64,000 nucleotides of DNA, taken from the NCBI GenBank assembly GCA_002224055.1, contig AZLU01000043.1:172895-236894 (forward strand). The letters are read 5' to 3'. Shown here piece after piece: positions 23,100 to 35,416 of the stretch. The notes under the pieces were generated by a model. The model was not told the DNA's origin and made no database searches. It saw only the letters and a list, made by a program, of their open reading frames with translations. Both the position numbers and the translations under genes were made by a program. This DNA is from Pezizomycotina sp. ARF18 (lineage: Eukaryota > Ascomycota). Numbering within the stretch: the stretch's first letter is position 1; every line of letters begins with the position of its first letter.

Positions 23100-25800
23100 C
23101 ACTCGTCTAAGTGTGGTGACCGTTGCGGGTGGCGTGGTTGATTGACCGCAACGCCGCGATCTACTTCGCTCCGGACTAAAGTTCATTGTGGTAGCCAAAG
23201 CCAACTGGGTCGGGCTTCACCCTGTATTCTAGGGTACTGATAATATGTGAGTGAATAGATAAGGTCGTGGAAAACTTTGATAAACGCCATATAAATAAAG
23301 GTAAAAGAGTACGATGCTTCTGCTATTTTTTTTCTTGGCCTTTTTCTTTTGCTGAGGGCCTCAAAAACCGAACAGGGAAACAATAAAACCGAAAAAAAAA
23401 GGAATGAGATGAGAATGAAATGAATAGGGCTTTCTATCCTAGTAGAGAACCATCAAACGGGAAGATTCAGATAGCAGCATTGCAATAGGAGCTTTTCAAG
23501 TAGAAATCTTGAAGTAATAGTACTTATGCAAGCAGGAAGTGCCGTCCAATCGAAAGCAAACTGATAATATTACATGTATAGCTTACCTCGAGATGTCTCC
23601 TACGTCCCCATGTCATTGAACCGCTTTTCGCCCTGGCCGGCTACTGCTCGGCTGTGCGTTATTTCCCTAGCCGTTTGTGAGGGCTTCATCATAGAAAAGA
23701 GAACTCAAAGAAGAATTAGAATCCAGAAATGAATAAAGCAAATAGAATGTGTAAAAGAAAAGCCGCTATTACTCACTCTAAGTTAACCTCCACAGAGGTC
23801 TAACCTACTCTCAGCAATTTCTTTGTGGAGAGAATTGGCAGTAATCGCTGGTGTTTCCCAGCGTCGAACGCCTTGGCTGATGGCGCTGAACGCAACAACT
23901 TTAGCCACCTGCGGATCAGCTCTTTATCCTATGAGAATTTCCTGTACGTGCGTGCCGCAGCTGTGATTCGTGACACGCTCTATCTCCCCTTGTAATAGTA
24001 TCTCGCACGGATCAACCGCCGGATTTCCCTCTGCTTGTCGAACGAGGTTAATACACCGAGATTGACTTTTGTCGAGTGTGTTCTCTTTCCGTGGGTTTAT
24101 AATATTGAAAGTTTCTTTGAACTATTAAATCAGTGTTTTCCATGCAAAGAAAAAAAAAAAAAAAAGTGGAGAAAAATGGAGGGAAAAAAATAAAGGGAAA
24201 GAGAAAAAAAAATAAAGGGAAAGAAAAAAAATTTCAAGGAAAAGAGGGGAAAAATCGAGGGAAAGAGGAAAAGTATAAACAAAAAAGCAGCAGAGTAGGG
24301 AATAAAGCAAAATATAGAGTAGAAGACCAAGATCGGAGTAGTTTGGGGAGATGGCCAATGGCGAAAACGAAAGGGAAGAGTCCGAATGAGCTTCCGTCTT
24401 ACCTGCAGAGCATTAGTTATCTTCTTATGGATATACTGAGCCATTCAATGGCGGTGTCGATCGCCCTCGCTTCTCTATCGTTGTTGAAATTGGGCATGTT
24501 GATTTCTAGATGAAGCTTGAACCATTTACGCAATCATTTTGACATGCGTATCAAGCCGGTGGTCCTTCCATGTGCTAGAAGTTGCCCAGCATGTATCGAC
24601 GAGATTCGGCTGCCCTTAAGTTCCATTTAGCATTGGGTAGATCGAGATGTTAGAGGTGATGGGATAATGGTTGTGTTGGGCCGTTTTTATAATTTATATC
24701 CATCGTGATATTTATTTTAGTCTCTTCACTTTTCAGATGGTAGGAAAATAATCCATTTTTCTTCGCACACTCTCCGAAAAAAAAAAGAAGAAAAAAAAAA
24801 AACCATCGCAGTAGAAAAATCAAAGTAGGACATTCAAGTAGGCGAAGTATTTGAATATCAAATGCTAAGTACTTGGGCAGCAGATACCTAAGTAGGAGAA
24901 ATTGAAGTAGGGAAATTGAAGTAGGAGAAATCGAGGTAGAAGAGATAAAAAGAGAAGAAGGCCTATAATATCATGATGGCATGGCTTACATTTGAACTAG
25001 AAGTCTTGAAGCCTTCACGCCTCTCATGTCCTCCGATATCGTTTGCGCTCCAGCGCGACGTCATTGCTATTCTTATCGCCTCCATAGATCGCGCATTATC
25101 TAGCGAAGCCCTTTCTCCGCGCCATGCATGGTGCTAGTGCTCTCTAGGATGTCCGTAATTAGCTTAAGGTGAGACGTCAATGGGGTTACTAAATATTTGG
25201 AACCGAGGTAAAACATATTCCGGTAGAACTAATCAGTGTATACGATGCATGTACTATCAAAGGGAAACAAAAAAAAACCGACATCGTGACAAGATAAGAG
25301 AAGGAATCTGTCTTTGGCTTGATTTTCAGGGTGATGATGTATGAATGCAGGCATTCCTTTGGATTTGGTTCAAGTAGTATAATGCGTTCAAAGAAGCGAG
25401 AAGGGATATTTTGAGGCATGAAAATTCCTTTTTGGAGGTTGTGAAGATTCCGTCCTTTGTTAATAGAGAAAAGTAAAATAGAGTAATAAATAAATAGGAA
25501 GAGCAGAAGAAGGACAAGAAGAGGCCAGAGAGTGAAATGTTTAACCTATAAGCCTGCTTAAGCGAAGAGCGCTGCTGGCTTTAGCGACAGTAGGGTCCTA
25601 AATCCCGTATCGTATACTGTGACCGATACTATAGCCCAGATCATCAATATATATCAGTAAGTACTTGGGTATAGAAGACATGGTTTGAGTAATGGTTGGG
25701 TGTTTGTGTTGGATTTGAATTTCTCCTTTATTTTTATCGCCATTTTTGGGCTTTTTTTTTTTTTTTTCGGTGGTTTGAGGCCAAGTGGAGTGCTCAAAAG

Positions 25801-25833
<33 letters not shown>

Positions 25834-26014
25834 AAAGAAACCGTGACGGAGAGAGATCTTGTAACCTTCTAGATGTTTGCATCTCTATCCTCTTCACAGC
25901 TCTTTGCTTTCTTCCTTCTCTTCTTTCAAACGACTTTTAGGTGCTCACCATAGATTACATATTTCGCAAACATAAGTCAGTTCAACCTTCTATCATTCTG
26001 CCACTCCTCTACTA
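23100..26014. other. Gene-free stretch with homopolymers and AAGTAGG mini-repeats
   Basis: No supported gene in about 2.9 kb. Visible items: a purine-rich plus-strand block at 24146-24290, short AAGTAGG-type repeats at 24822-24945 (for example GAAGTAGGAGAAAT twice), a T16 tract at 25752-25767 and an A32 tract at 25801-25832. Low-complexity frames over these tracts were ignored. Confidence 0.5.
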
Positions 26015-27520
26015 ATGGCCGAACCTGCCGAACCGCCCAGCAAACCGCCAGACCGCTGTTGGAATTGCTGGGAATTAGCAGCGAACACACCACCTCCAAC
26101 TGCCCTAAACCTCGCAACCCCTGGCTTCAGCGCGAGAAGCTGAGAACACTCCTCAAATATCCCATGCCCTCCGACCCGGAGTACATGAACCGTCTACTTG
26201 CCGGCCTCTGCACGAACTGCTGGAAGTCGCGGACACATAACGCCACCGCTGCCCGGATATCAAAAGAACGATCGAAGAACGGGAGGAGCGGAGGAAGGAG
26301 ATGAAGATTCCGGACTTCGATTCTTGGAGAAACACCGTGACGCGGGAGTTGATGGGTGATATGCAGAGGGACGCTGAGGTGCGAAGTGGAATGACCCCAC
26401 GCGCGACCCTGCGCGCGCGTTGTCGGAATTGCGGTACACCGGGGGAACACACCGAAGAGGACTGCCCGTATCCGAAGGACATGCACAACGAATGGGGAAG
26501 AACGGACGCTCCGCTGGGTCATCTACTACCTCAGCCGGGTACGTAGCACGGAATAGTTCTTCGAAGGCTGGTACGGACGGCAGCGGCAGCGTCACCTGTC
26601 GCCGCGGTTATGTCTCGAGCGGCGACAATACTAGTACGGACAGCGCCGATGAGGGTTCCTACAATACCGCCGACGAATACTATCCAAAATTCAAGCAAGA
26701 ACCGACCGCCGATAACCGCAACATAATCAACCCGGATAATGCGGGCGAATTAATCGATCTTTCCGATGACGTTCCACCACCTCCACCTCCTCTCCACGAT
26801 ATAGCGAAGAGGATCTCTCAGGCAACGGAGAACTCCTGCTCGGCCTCGAATTCCCCTCTAACCCTCCACTGTCCCGGCCGGCAACAAATCCGACCTCCGC
26901 GAAATAGAAAGGACACTACTGCGCGTCGAGAATTTGATCCAGAACACTACTACCGCGGAAACAAACGCTAGGAGTCCCGAGAGGGAAGAGGAATGTAGCA
27001 TAATCGAGGAACTACGACTCCTCCACGAAGAAGTCAAGAAGATGAGGTTCGAAAGGCTCCAGAAGGAGGACACGAAGGTTAAAATGGCGGAGAAGATTAG
27101 TGGCATGGAGGCTTCTCTGGCGAAGCTCGTTCGCTTGTTGGAGAACGCGCCATTACTTTCAAAGCGGCAACCGGGAGGGGAAGCAGGGGCCGCTATGGAT
27201 TTGAGATCTCATCACGGCGGCAGTACGCAGGCGGTGATCCCAGCTCGACTCGTAGCGTGGCAGCAGACGTTAGCGGGTATCAATTTGGGTTGGTGGAGGC
27301 GCAGGGCCGAATGGTGGAGGCTCAAATGCAGGGATTGGCTGCGCAGCTCCAGGAGCAGTCGAGGAGAATTCTGCTGCTGGAGACAGCGATACGAGGTGGA
27401 GAAAGCTTCACCCACGGTGAACCGGGGACATTATTGAATCGATTTTCCATGCAGATGGAAGCAACTAGGCGGACCTTCGAGATTTTATGCAGTTATACGG
27501 GTGTTATCTCCGTAAACTAA
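26015..27520 (+). CDS. CCHC zinc-knuckle/SIM/coiled-coil protein, copy F
   Basis: The best full-length family member. ATG 26015 (MAEPAEPPSKPPDRCWNCW). Knuckle 1 ends SSEHTTSNC. The linker LQREKLRTLLKYPMPSDPEY leads to knuckle 2 CTNCWKSRTHNAT(x)CP, and after about 60 residues to knuckle 3 CRNCGTPGEHTEEDC. A Ser/Thr/Asp-rich middle holds a SUMO-acceptor-like FKQE and then ELIDLSDDV, a SUMO-interaction-type motif, followed by P6. The C-terminal half is a long coiled coil (LREIERTLLRVENLIQN, ELRLLHEEVKKMRFERLQ, GMEASLAKLVRLLENA, LQEQSRRILLLETAIRGG) ending at 27520. One-base deletions at G runs near 26064 and 26493 and another shift near 26248 break the frame. Nucleic-acid binding plus oligomerisation is inferred. 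Confidence 0.65.
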
Positions 27521-28523
27521 TATCCTCTAAACAGCATCTTTTGTTTGACATTTATTTTAATATTATTGCATGGACACGGGCGTTTATTGGTAAACATTAA
27601 TACTGGATATGCGATTTCGGGTACTAAAATATGATTATCATAACCTTCAATCCAGATCCTAGAACCGTTCGTATCCTGTTGTTTCTATTCCTGACTCTGA
27701 GTTCGTAAGTCCTTCTTGCACCGCCGAGTCCTTTCTAAATAAGTCCAAATCTGACTCTCGCGCAAATCCGTCCAGCTTCTTCGCGGGGGACTTTCTTCTC
27801 GTAGCGCGTCTTACATCCTCTTATGGACCGATTTGAAGTATTCGCCCTTTGATCCTTCGTTGACTCTCATTTCACTCCAGCTCGGTACCATTCTAGCTGT
27901 TTACCTTTAACATAATTACAGTCCCCGTAGTTTAATCGGTTTTCGCCTACCACTGCTGTAAACCACCACTGTTTGAAATAGCCGACGTATAGAGAAATAT
28001 ACCTTGTGGCACTAAAATCGAAGTATGTCAGGGGAATAATGGTAAAAGTCTCCTCCCAAGACGACTTTCAGCATGCTCAACATCCGGCCTCGCTATTTCC
28101 TTTTTTTTCTTTTTTCTTTTTTTCTTTCTCCGCGAGATATTGAACCATGTATTAAGTACGTCTCGGATGCGGCATTCCTCGGGCCCGATCGAATCCGATA
28201 GGATTCTCTACCCTACATTACACATGTTCCTTCGGCAAGGCTTAGCCGGTGGACAAGGGTGACGGTATTTGCGGAATCATTTTCAGGGATACTTCTTCCC
28301 GTAACACAGCCGTGCATGGGAACCCACACTTGAGTCACCGCCGATCATAGTCCACGGCGGAAATATTTTTTTATACGTAACTGCTGGTTCGCTTACGCTC
28401 AAGTAAGTATATCCCAACCTCCTTTAAAAAAGGCCCAAATATCCCCCAGTTTGTTACTCCAATTCCTCACGATTCAACTATCTCGTCTCCACCATTCAGC
28501 GCCGAATTAAGGGGAACACAAAG
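27521..28523. other. Intergenic stretch upstream of a secreted-protein gene
   Basis: No supported gene. A T/C-rich tract lies at about 28098-28130. The last 100 bases before 28524 are typical of a fungal 5' leader. Confidence 0.4.
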
Positions 28524-29355
28524 ATGCATCTCCATCGCTCCTCTCCTCTCTCGCGTTCGGTGCTCTCACAGCCGCCATTCCCGCCGCAAATTCCAATGGC
28601 AAAATACCAATCCGCGCACCCCCAACCATCTCCCCATCCCACAACTGGCAACGTCCGCCGAAGAACTTTATCTCCGGCTCCTGGTGGGTATCTTACACCT
28701 CAAACCCTCACCTGACCCTGTACAACTTCAAATGGCAGCGCCAACCCGCATCCCACGGTTTCCCCTACATAAACACAGTCCAAAACCTAACTACAAATCA
28801 CACTACACGCCCCTCGCCGACATCTCATCCTACAACATCGCTCCGAATTCCTCCTTAAGCGACGCGGCTAATAACAAATTGTATACTATATTCGGCTACG
28901 ACTTTTTCCAACGGATGAATATAATGTTTACGATTTTCATACGACGGGGAGGCGAATGTTGTTCCGTGGAATACGGCGGAAGTTATTAGTTGGGGTGCGA
29001 TGGGGATGGTGGGGATTATTTGGTGGTGTATGAGAGCGCGATTCCGCCGAATTTTGAGGTGGGGATTCCGGGGCAGGAGTCGGGTTTGGATATTCTGAGC
29101 AAGAGAAGGGGGACCGGATGAGGGCACGATGGGAAGATTGTGGAGGGTGTTAAGGGGTTGGGATTGATGAGCTGACGAATATTGTGGGGCATTTGTATAA
29201 GATGCAGACTGATAATAGACGGGATGGTGAAGGGGAAGTTAAATGTGGAGACGCTTGTATGAGTAATTCGGAACGCCTTCGTAAGCGCCTAGAAAGCCTC
29301 GCGGAGATAAAATACTATAGGTGGATGATATTTGACAACGAAGATGTAGGATTAT
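28524..29355 (+). CDS. Predicted small secreted protein, frame broken
   Basis: After ATG 28524 the first codons (MHLHRSSP) join after a one-base shift to a hydrophobic signal-like LLAFGALTAAIPAANSNG. The mature part reads PSHNWQRPPKNFISGSWWVS, SNPHLTLYNFKWQRQP, GFPYINTVQNLTTNHT, ADISSYNIAPNSSLSDAANN, LYTIFGYDFFQRMNI, GGDYLVVYESAIPP and GIDELTNIVGHLYKMQTDN, ending YYRWMIFDNEDVGL at 29355. The pattern of short beta-rich blocks (GSWWVSY, DYLVVYE) recalls a calycin/lipocalin-like fold, but this is only an impression. Three or more single-base shifts are present. Two N-glycosylation sequons (NLT, NHT) are visible. Probably extracellular. Confidence 0.45.
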
Positions 29356-29435
29356 AGAATATAAATACACAACCGACTATTTAAAACGATGACTTTTCCA
29401 GCAGCATTTCCAAAGCCAGTAGGCGCCAACACAGG

Positions 29436-30230
29436 TTACCCAGTTGCGATAATAGTTGTCCGTTTTTTTGTTTCTTTCCTGGGTAAGATGTTATTCCGCG
29501 AGACGAGCGCTTGAGTCTGCGATAGCAACGCTTGGTTGCGAGATGACAGTAATTGATTCTGAGTGGTTAGAAGTTGATTCCGCTGTTCCACGAGATCAAT
29601 CCGTCGGAGAAGCGTACTCTCGGTATCTTGTATCCCAGGTGGCGGCTGCGTCTCAGAGCTATCGGCAGACTGCTGGGGTGCCGATACATTATCCATGACT
29701 TCCTAGTTCCGCGATGTTTGACCAAGGCGCTGGGAGCGGCGTATTATCAAATTTCGAATTCTCGGTACCGTCTGATAGATCAATCAAACGTTCCCGTCGC
29801 CATCTTCAATAGTTTCTTTCTGCCTCGTAGAGTTCGAACAGCCCATCGGCGGTTTTCTCTGTTCCTTCCTCTCCCCTTTCCCCGTAACACCAGCTTCCCC
29901 AGCCGGCAAAAACCGCGCCCTGTGCAAAAACAACCCTCCAGAAATCATACATCGGAAACCCCCAGTTTTCGCCGTAGCGGCTCCTTCCCGTAGAGCGGCA
30001 GTTGCGGTTTCGGACATTGCTCCCTCTGGTGGTTTCCTTCAGCAGTTCGTGCAGACGTACACGTGAGACGGCGTAGATTGTGCGTGTGCTGGTGGTGGGG
30101 GTATGCCCAGTTGAATTCGGAGGTTTCTTGTTCTGTAATTGCACGTTTACGGTCGGGGCATTTGCGGGAGTGGTGTTGGTGGACGCGTTAGTAGGAAATG
30201 CAATCTTGAGTGAGCGGAGTGCAGAAGAAA
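29436..30230 (-). pseudogene. CCHC zinc-knuckle family, copy M, decayed
   Basis: On the minus strand a first knuckle remnant (DCISY, stop, then HQHHSRKCPDRKRAITEQE) is followed by the family linker spacing and a second remnant: VCTNC then a TGA where the family has Trp, and in the next frame EGNHQREQCPKPQLPLYG, then KEPLRRKLGVSD. The C-terminal frame 29696-29436 is a striking Asn/Gln/Leu coil (LVEQRNQLLTTQNQLLSSRN, QALLSQTQALVSRN). Loss of the tryptophan codon to a stop and multiple shifts argue for decay. The start cannot be fixed because the upstream end runs into a T32 tract at 30240-30271. Confidence 0.5.
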
Positions 30231-30238
30231 GCGAGGCG

Positions 30239-30239
<1 letters not shown>

Positions 30240-30272
<33 letters not shown>

Positions 30273-30901
30273 TAATAAATATCTTGAAAAATGGCCGAAA
30301 TAATAAATGAATAAATCTCAAAGACTTGCAAGAATACGAAAGTGCTTATGTGAAGAAATTATATCAAATCGCATGCAGAATAGAAACGAGGCCAACCGAT
30401 TCACTCAAGCTTTACTAAAGCAAAGGTAGTAAACAAGCGTTATCTTATATGGTGCAGGTGGTATATGAGTCGCAACAGTCCTTCGGGGTTTGGTGACTTG
30501 AAGATTAAAATGACGCGGAGCAGGATATTATTTCATAGAGGGTTGACCTCGAATTTTGTTTCTTTTCAAGCTACAAATAAACCGCGCCGGGATTATCATT
30601 TGAGAAACACTACCATGGAAGAAAGAAGCAAGATTCATTTGCTAACAAGAGCGAACGATCCGACCTACCATGGAATAGTTAGGATGGCCCTGGATATATA
30701 TACTTCTTCCAATTTGCCAACTTTAGAATTAATAAGAGCCAATTGCCGTGTTGTAAAACTAAAGATCGTTGCATAGTGAGAGAATCATGTTGGTGTAAAG
30801 CAGCTGGCAAGAAGGACGAAGAAAGAGAAGTAACCATCTCTTGCAGAACACAACCCATGGATCAATACCAATATTTCAATAGTACTGCCATTCATATTAT
30901 T
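30240..30901. other. T32 tract and gene-free stretch
   Basis: T32 at 30240-30271. The 103-codon frame at 30465-30776 plus has no motif and was not called. Confidence 0.4.
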
Positions 30902-32157
30902 CTAGTCTGCATCATAATCGCCGGATTGCCTCCCGCAGCAGCTTCGAGAACCAGTTACTCTCCTCGATTGCTCTTGCAGCTGCACGCCATAGCCTGGATT
31001 TGCACCGCCATCGCCTGTATCTGCGCGGACATAACCCTGTTCTTCTCTTGTACCGTTGCCATGTGCATCCTCAGATCCTATCGTAAGCCGCATCCGCGAC
31101 CCTGAGATCCGCTCGTAAGCTGGATCCGCGCGACTCGTAGGCGAAAACGCCGCCGAAGATCTAACGTTACCGCATAGCCTATCCACCGCAGCGAATAATT
31201 CCCTCTCCGGCTGTGAAAGTAGGGAGCGTGTTCCAATAGATCAACAAGCTTCTTGAGAGATGCGTCCATACCGCTAAACTTGTCTAGCATGTCGAGCTTT
31301 GTGTCTTTCTTCTCGAAATTGTCCAAACGCATCTTCTCGAGCTCTTGACGTAGCAAGCGTAATTCTACCGCCATTCCGTATCCGTAGTTGTCGGCAGTCT
31401 GTGCTTCGCGTCGTTGTATTTATCTGCATTCCGCGGTAGTAGCGTTTTCGAGGATGTGTTCGACGCGCAGCAGCGTCTTTTCGATCTCGCGGAGGCCGGA
31501 GGTGTTACCGTTCAAATCAGCGGTGTGGCAAAGTCGAGGCGAGGAGGGAGTCTACGGCCGTTGAGGCGTTCTTCGTTTCTTCGTTGTTGGCGTCGACGAA
31601 ACAGAATTGGAAATGTCGATGAGCTCGTTCCTATTTTCGGGACGTATGATAGTGCGATTTCTACCGCTTCCCGGCTCAAATTTGACGCTGAACAGTCGGC
31701 GTCGCTAATGCTGTTGCTTTGGCTTCCGTTGTAGAATGATTCGCCGTCGGATGGATCTCGACGGTGTAGGTGTACTCCTTCCAACTTCCCCGATACTTCG
31801 GCTGCGTCAACCTACTCCTCCCTGCAGCTCCAGTTGTAGACACCGCCGTCTCAGCCTTAACAGCAACGTTGTCCAGCCACGGACAGTCCGCGGTGCAGTG
31901 GTGGTCTCCTTGCCGCATTTACCGCACGACGTGACGCGGACGCCGTTCATTCTCAATACTGTCCCCCACGCCGGCAGTAGAGGGAACTGCATCAGCACCC
32001 TGAGCTCCTCCCTTTCCCGTATCGAGCGTGGGGGTTCGGGGCAGGTGGTGGAGTTGTGGGCGCGGGAGTTCCAGCAGTTGTAACACGGCGGTCGCGGGAA
32101 GTCTCTGTACTCCGAGGGAACGTTCGTGTGATGGGTTGCAGCAAGTCTGTTAGCCAT
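30902..32157 (-). CDS. CCHC zinc-knuckle/SIM/coiled-coil protein, copy G
   Basis: Closest relative of copy F, in opposite orientation. ATG 32157 (MANRLAATHH). Knuckle 1 CYNCWNSRAHNSTTC, linker REREELRVLMQFPLLP, knuckle 2 CGKCGK..GDHHCTADC after a one-base deletion. A Thr/Ala-rich middle includes VKFEPGSGRN (psi-K-x-E) and, 12 residues on, ELIDISNSVSS. The coil reads LREIEKTLLRVEHILENATT, ELRLLRQELEKMRLDNFEKK, SGMDASLKKLVDLLEHA and QLQEQSRR, each aligning with copy F. About five frame changes lie between blocks; residues align with copy F across each. The paired SUMO-acceptor-like and SUMO-interaction-like motifs are kept in both copies. Confidence 0.6.
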
Positions 32158-34208
32158 TGGGTGTCGAGGGGATACAATACGTAGGGGGTCGATGGTTGCT
32201 TTCGCGGAGAGGAGAATGGCGTGGTGTAGAGACAGCGATGCGCTCTGTGACCTATTTTGGATACGCGCGGTTTGGAAAGAAAGATAAATACACCAGCAGT
32301 AATGTCCTCTGGTGATAAGCTTCGATGGACGAAAGCGTCTCCGTTGGCAGGATGTATTTCGTGCAAAGGCGTCGATAGGGGATTTTCAGAACAAAAAAAG
32401 GGTTACAGATAGGAAATATAAATATAGAAGAATAGAGTAGCAAAATTAGCCGTATAAATATTTTGTAGGGAATCGGGAAAAATTGCTCAACAGAAATGAA
32501 ATAAAAATATATTAATAATAGTAAAATGAAAGAATAAAAATAAAAAAATTAAAAGGAATAAATTAATAAGAAAAGAAACCCAAGAGCTACAACTAGCAGC
32601 AACTGTAGTCCCGCCGCCAATCTACCATCACCAAATCCATTACATTTTATGAAATCCGATACCCTATCGTTTCCCCTTCCTCGAGCGCAACAACCAGCAG
32701 CCAAAAACCGAAGACGTTTCCCAAATTGATCATTGCAAACGATCCGATACCTACCAATATAAAATAGGCACGAAATCAACAGCCTCTACTAGTACCAGTT
32801 GTGGTGGTCCTCATCCGGCACTAGAAAAGGTGAAAAATAGCAGTGGATAAGATTGATGATGAATTGGCGATGGAGATATGTTAACTGCGACCAGAAAAGA
32901 AACAAGAGAAAGAGATCAAAATCGCAAACGTTTGATGACCGAGAACATTGTGAAGGGCCTGGCCTATATCTTCGTCGAGCTCAATGGGTAAATTTCCTGG
33001 TCCCCGAATCTCTGCGAACCTTCGCTAATGTTTTACACGTTCTCCACAAAGACAAGGTATGTCGATTGATGAACTTTTGAAAATAAGGAGATATGCTTTC
33101 ATGGAAAGGCAAGAAACGTTTAATTCGGATTATTCAATATGAAAGGAGTCAGAAGCATCACGATATTTCAAGCTATAAACAAGTATCCAATGGTAGGTAA
33201 CTGGTTACATCTGTATTATTATCCAGGCCTTAAGTATAGAAAACACAACTTAAAAGACGTAGCCGATACGACAGCTTCCAGTTGCGTCCTGGAGGAATTA
33301 ACCGGAATGCCCCTCATCGGCAACATGGAGAGATATTTGAGTCCACTTTCGGGTCCCGTCCACTTGTATCCCTTTCTAGGAGCATCAAGCGGAGCAAACT
33401 AGAGGAGCTTCGGGACCTTGGACCCTTGAAGAGTGCTTTAACTAGACGTATACGTTAAAGAATTAGTACAGATAGCTTCGCGATAGCATGATAAAGAATC
33501 TGTTTTAGAACAAAAGCATTGGAATGAAACAACTGAAAGAATGTGGGAGGAAGTTGAAATTACCGGCTTTGTACCCGAAATTTTTGATTAGTCGCCACCG
33601 ATTTCTCTCGCATTCTATTGAGCTGGGATTTAGTAAGCTTGGCTGGGCCGCCGGCAGCTGGCATGGCGCAGCGGCGGGTCGTGATCCATTTCAGCAGCCA
33701 TTGGAGGAGAAGCCGAGGTTCAGCTGCGTTTGGTAAATGAAGGGATAGCGTGAAGAACAGGATACTTTGATCTGTTTGAAAGAGTATTTACTTGTAGGCT
33801 GAATGGAAATATATGATCTCAAGGTATGCTTCTGTAGAATGTTGGTAACGTGGTGGTATAACTTGTGAGAAGAGGCTATTCTTTTGATTTCTGGGTTAAT
33901 GCTCAATTATTAGCTGGAAGTTAATTTTATAGCCAAAAAGAAAAAAAAAAAAAAAAATAAAAGAAATAGCCCTTTCGCTTAACACCCCACATTTCGGGAG
34001 TCCGCATCAGGTACCTCCGCTCACGTGACCGGCCCGGTTCGTGCTTACGAGGTTTGGCACTTGGTTGGGAACCCTCTCTCTTTTCTCTCGTTCTCCCATT
34101 CTTTTTTCTCTCTTTTTGCCTTTAAAGACCTAGGTGTATTTTGAAACCCCCCTTCCTTGATTTAATTTATTTTCTTATTACACCGTGACTTCCCCGTCGA
34201 GGTTCCTC
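32158..34208. other. Stretch with weak coding signs only
   Basis: Around 32950-33060 plus a short coding-like run (SLRTFANVLHVLHKDK) ends at a GTATGT donor, and 33139-33402 plus is an 87-codon frame (LKDVADTTASSCVLEELTGM). Both could be exons of an unrecognised gene, but no start, end or family could be fixed. An A17-18 tract lies at about 33940-33960. Confidence 0.25.
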
Positions 34209-34700
34209 CTAAAGATTCTCCAGGACATCGACGTTTGCGAGCAGTTTCATAATCTCCTTTCCGAAAGGTCGAGGAACATGTTCGCTGTCATCGACCAGGC
34301 GCTTTCCAGGGTCAAGTGTCGTCCCTACGCGAAGCGAAAGTAGAGCGAATATTTCATCCATCCCGGCTTGAGAATGCTCAAGTACAACTTGTCTGGTTCG
34401 ATGGACGATGTCGTTTTCGAAATCAAAGGCAAAGGTTCGCAAAAGGGGAAATTCTTTACAACAAGAAAGAAGCTAAGATAAATCTAAAACTAATATCCCC
34501 GTAATTAAACATAGGGCGATCTAAACTAAGAAATCCCGCTCTCCTGCACCCTATCGCCAACGAAAACGCCTTCTCCCCCCGCCACCGCATCCTTCAACTT
34601 CAACATCGAGATCGAAACCGGCTTTCTACTCGCGCCGCACTTTCCGCTTCAGGCTTTTTGTTAACGGGTTGCCGTATAAGATGTAGATTTCTGGGGGACG
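34209..34700 (-). CDS. Unrecognised small gene or gene fragment
   Basis: The minus frame 34442-34209 (IVHRTRQVVLEHSQAGMDEI, FALLSLRVGTTLDPGKRL) looks coding, and upstream (about 34690-34520) another frame has ILYGNPLTKSLKRK and MLKLKDAVAGGEGVFVGDRV. Whether they belong together is unclear; an AT-rich stretch of about 80 bases lies between them and could be an intron. No domain is recognised. Confidence 0.25.
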
Positions 34701-35370
34701 CGTATTGAAGGGAAGTAGGAAAAGAGAGATCGGTTACTATATATTCCCACAACAAAAGAAAAGATCGAGACTGATCATGGACTCAACCATTTCCTCGATA
34801 GAATCGCAGAAAAATGCTTAGGCAACCACGAGGAGGCATTCTTGAACTGAAGCTAAGACCTACAACATTTCCATTTTCAATTTGTAGAATATACAATCAT
34901 GCGACAAAAGAAAGTTTCCGGAAGATACGGCACGGAAACGTTTAAGACTTTCAATCCACATATTAGCTCTACACGGGAAGGCCGTTGAAAACGGTCAATA
35001 TAATTCGTATTTGGTACCTAATATTAGGAATTACTTTTGGAGACATGGTACAAATGTAAAACGGATCTCAAGCAGAGAGTTTATATGATAGGGGTATCTA
35101 AGGGAAATCGTCTCATCCCGCAGCAGTCGATGAACCGGATTGGCTTGTAGTAACGACACGACGCCAACCTCCAAATCTCCGCTCTTGGCTTATCCTTATA
35201 TATCTCGTCTGGTTCTTCCACAACCGTCAGCATATTAGTAGCTCCCGCGGTCGCCGCCGCCTTAGTACGATCAGCTCGACTTTTCCCGATAATGGTGCTG
35301 AAAACGCGCTCTTGAGCATCCTCGGTTTGCTCGTGCGACCTTTAGACATCCATGCTCGGAAGTCGCCATA

Positions 35371-35416
35371 CAGTCAGTTGACATAATGTTGGGACACTTT
35401 CCTAAAACGGCAGTTT
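35371..35416 (+). repeat. Left terminal inverted repeat of the TA-flanked element
   Basis: About 45 bases that match the reverse complement of 35989-36035 with two one-base indels and a few mismatches. Confidence 0.85.

Noticed and set aside
24133-24513. 126-codon Lys-rich plus frame and its Phe-rich minus counterparts
   Set aside because: Both are translations of a purine-rich low-complexity tract; no start context, introns or family support.
26127-26595. Several 110-131 codon minus frames
   Set aside because: All overlap the knuckle region of copy F on the other strand and show no conserved pattern.
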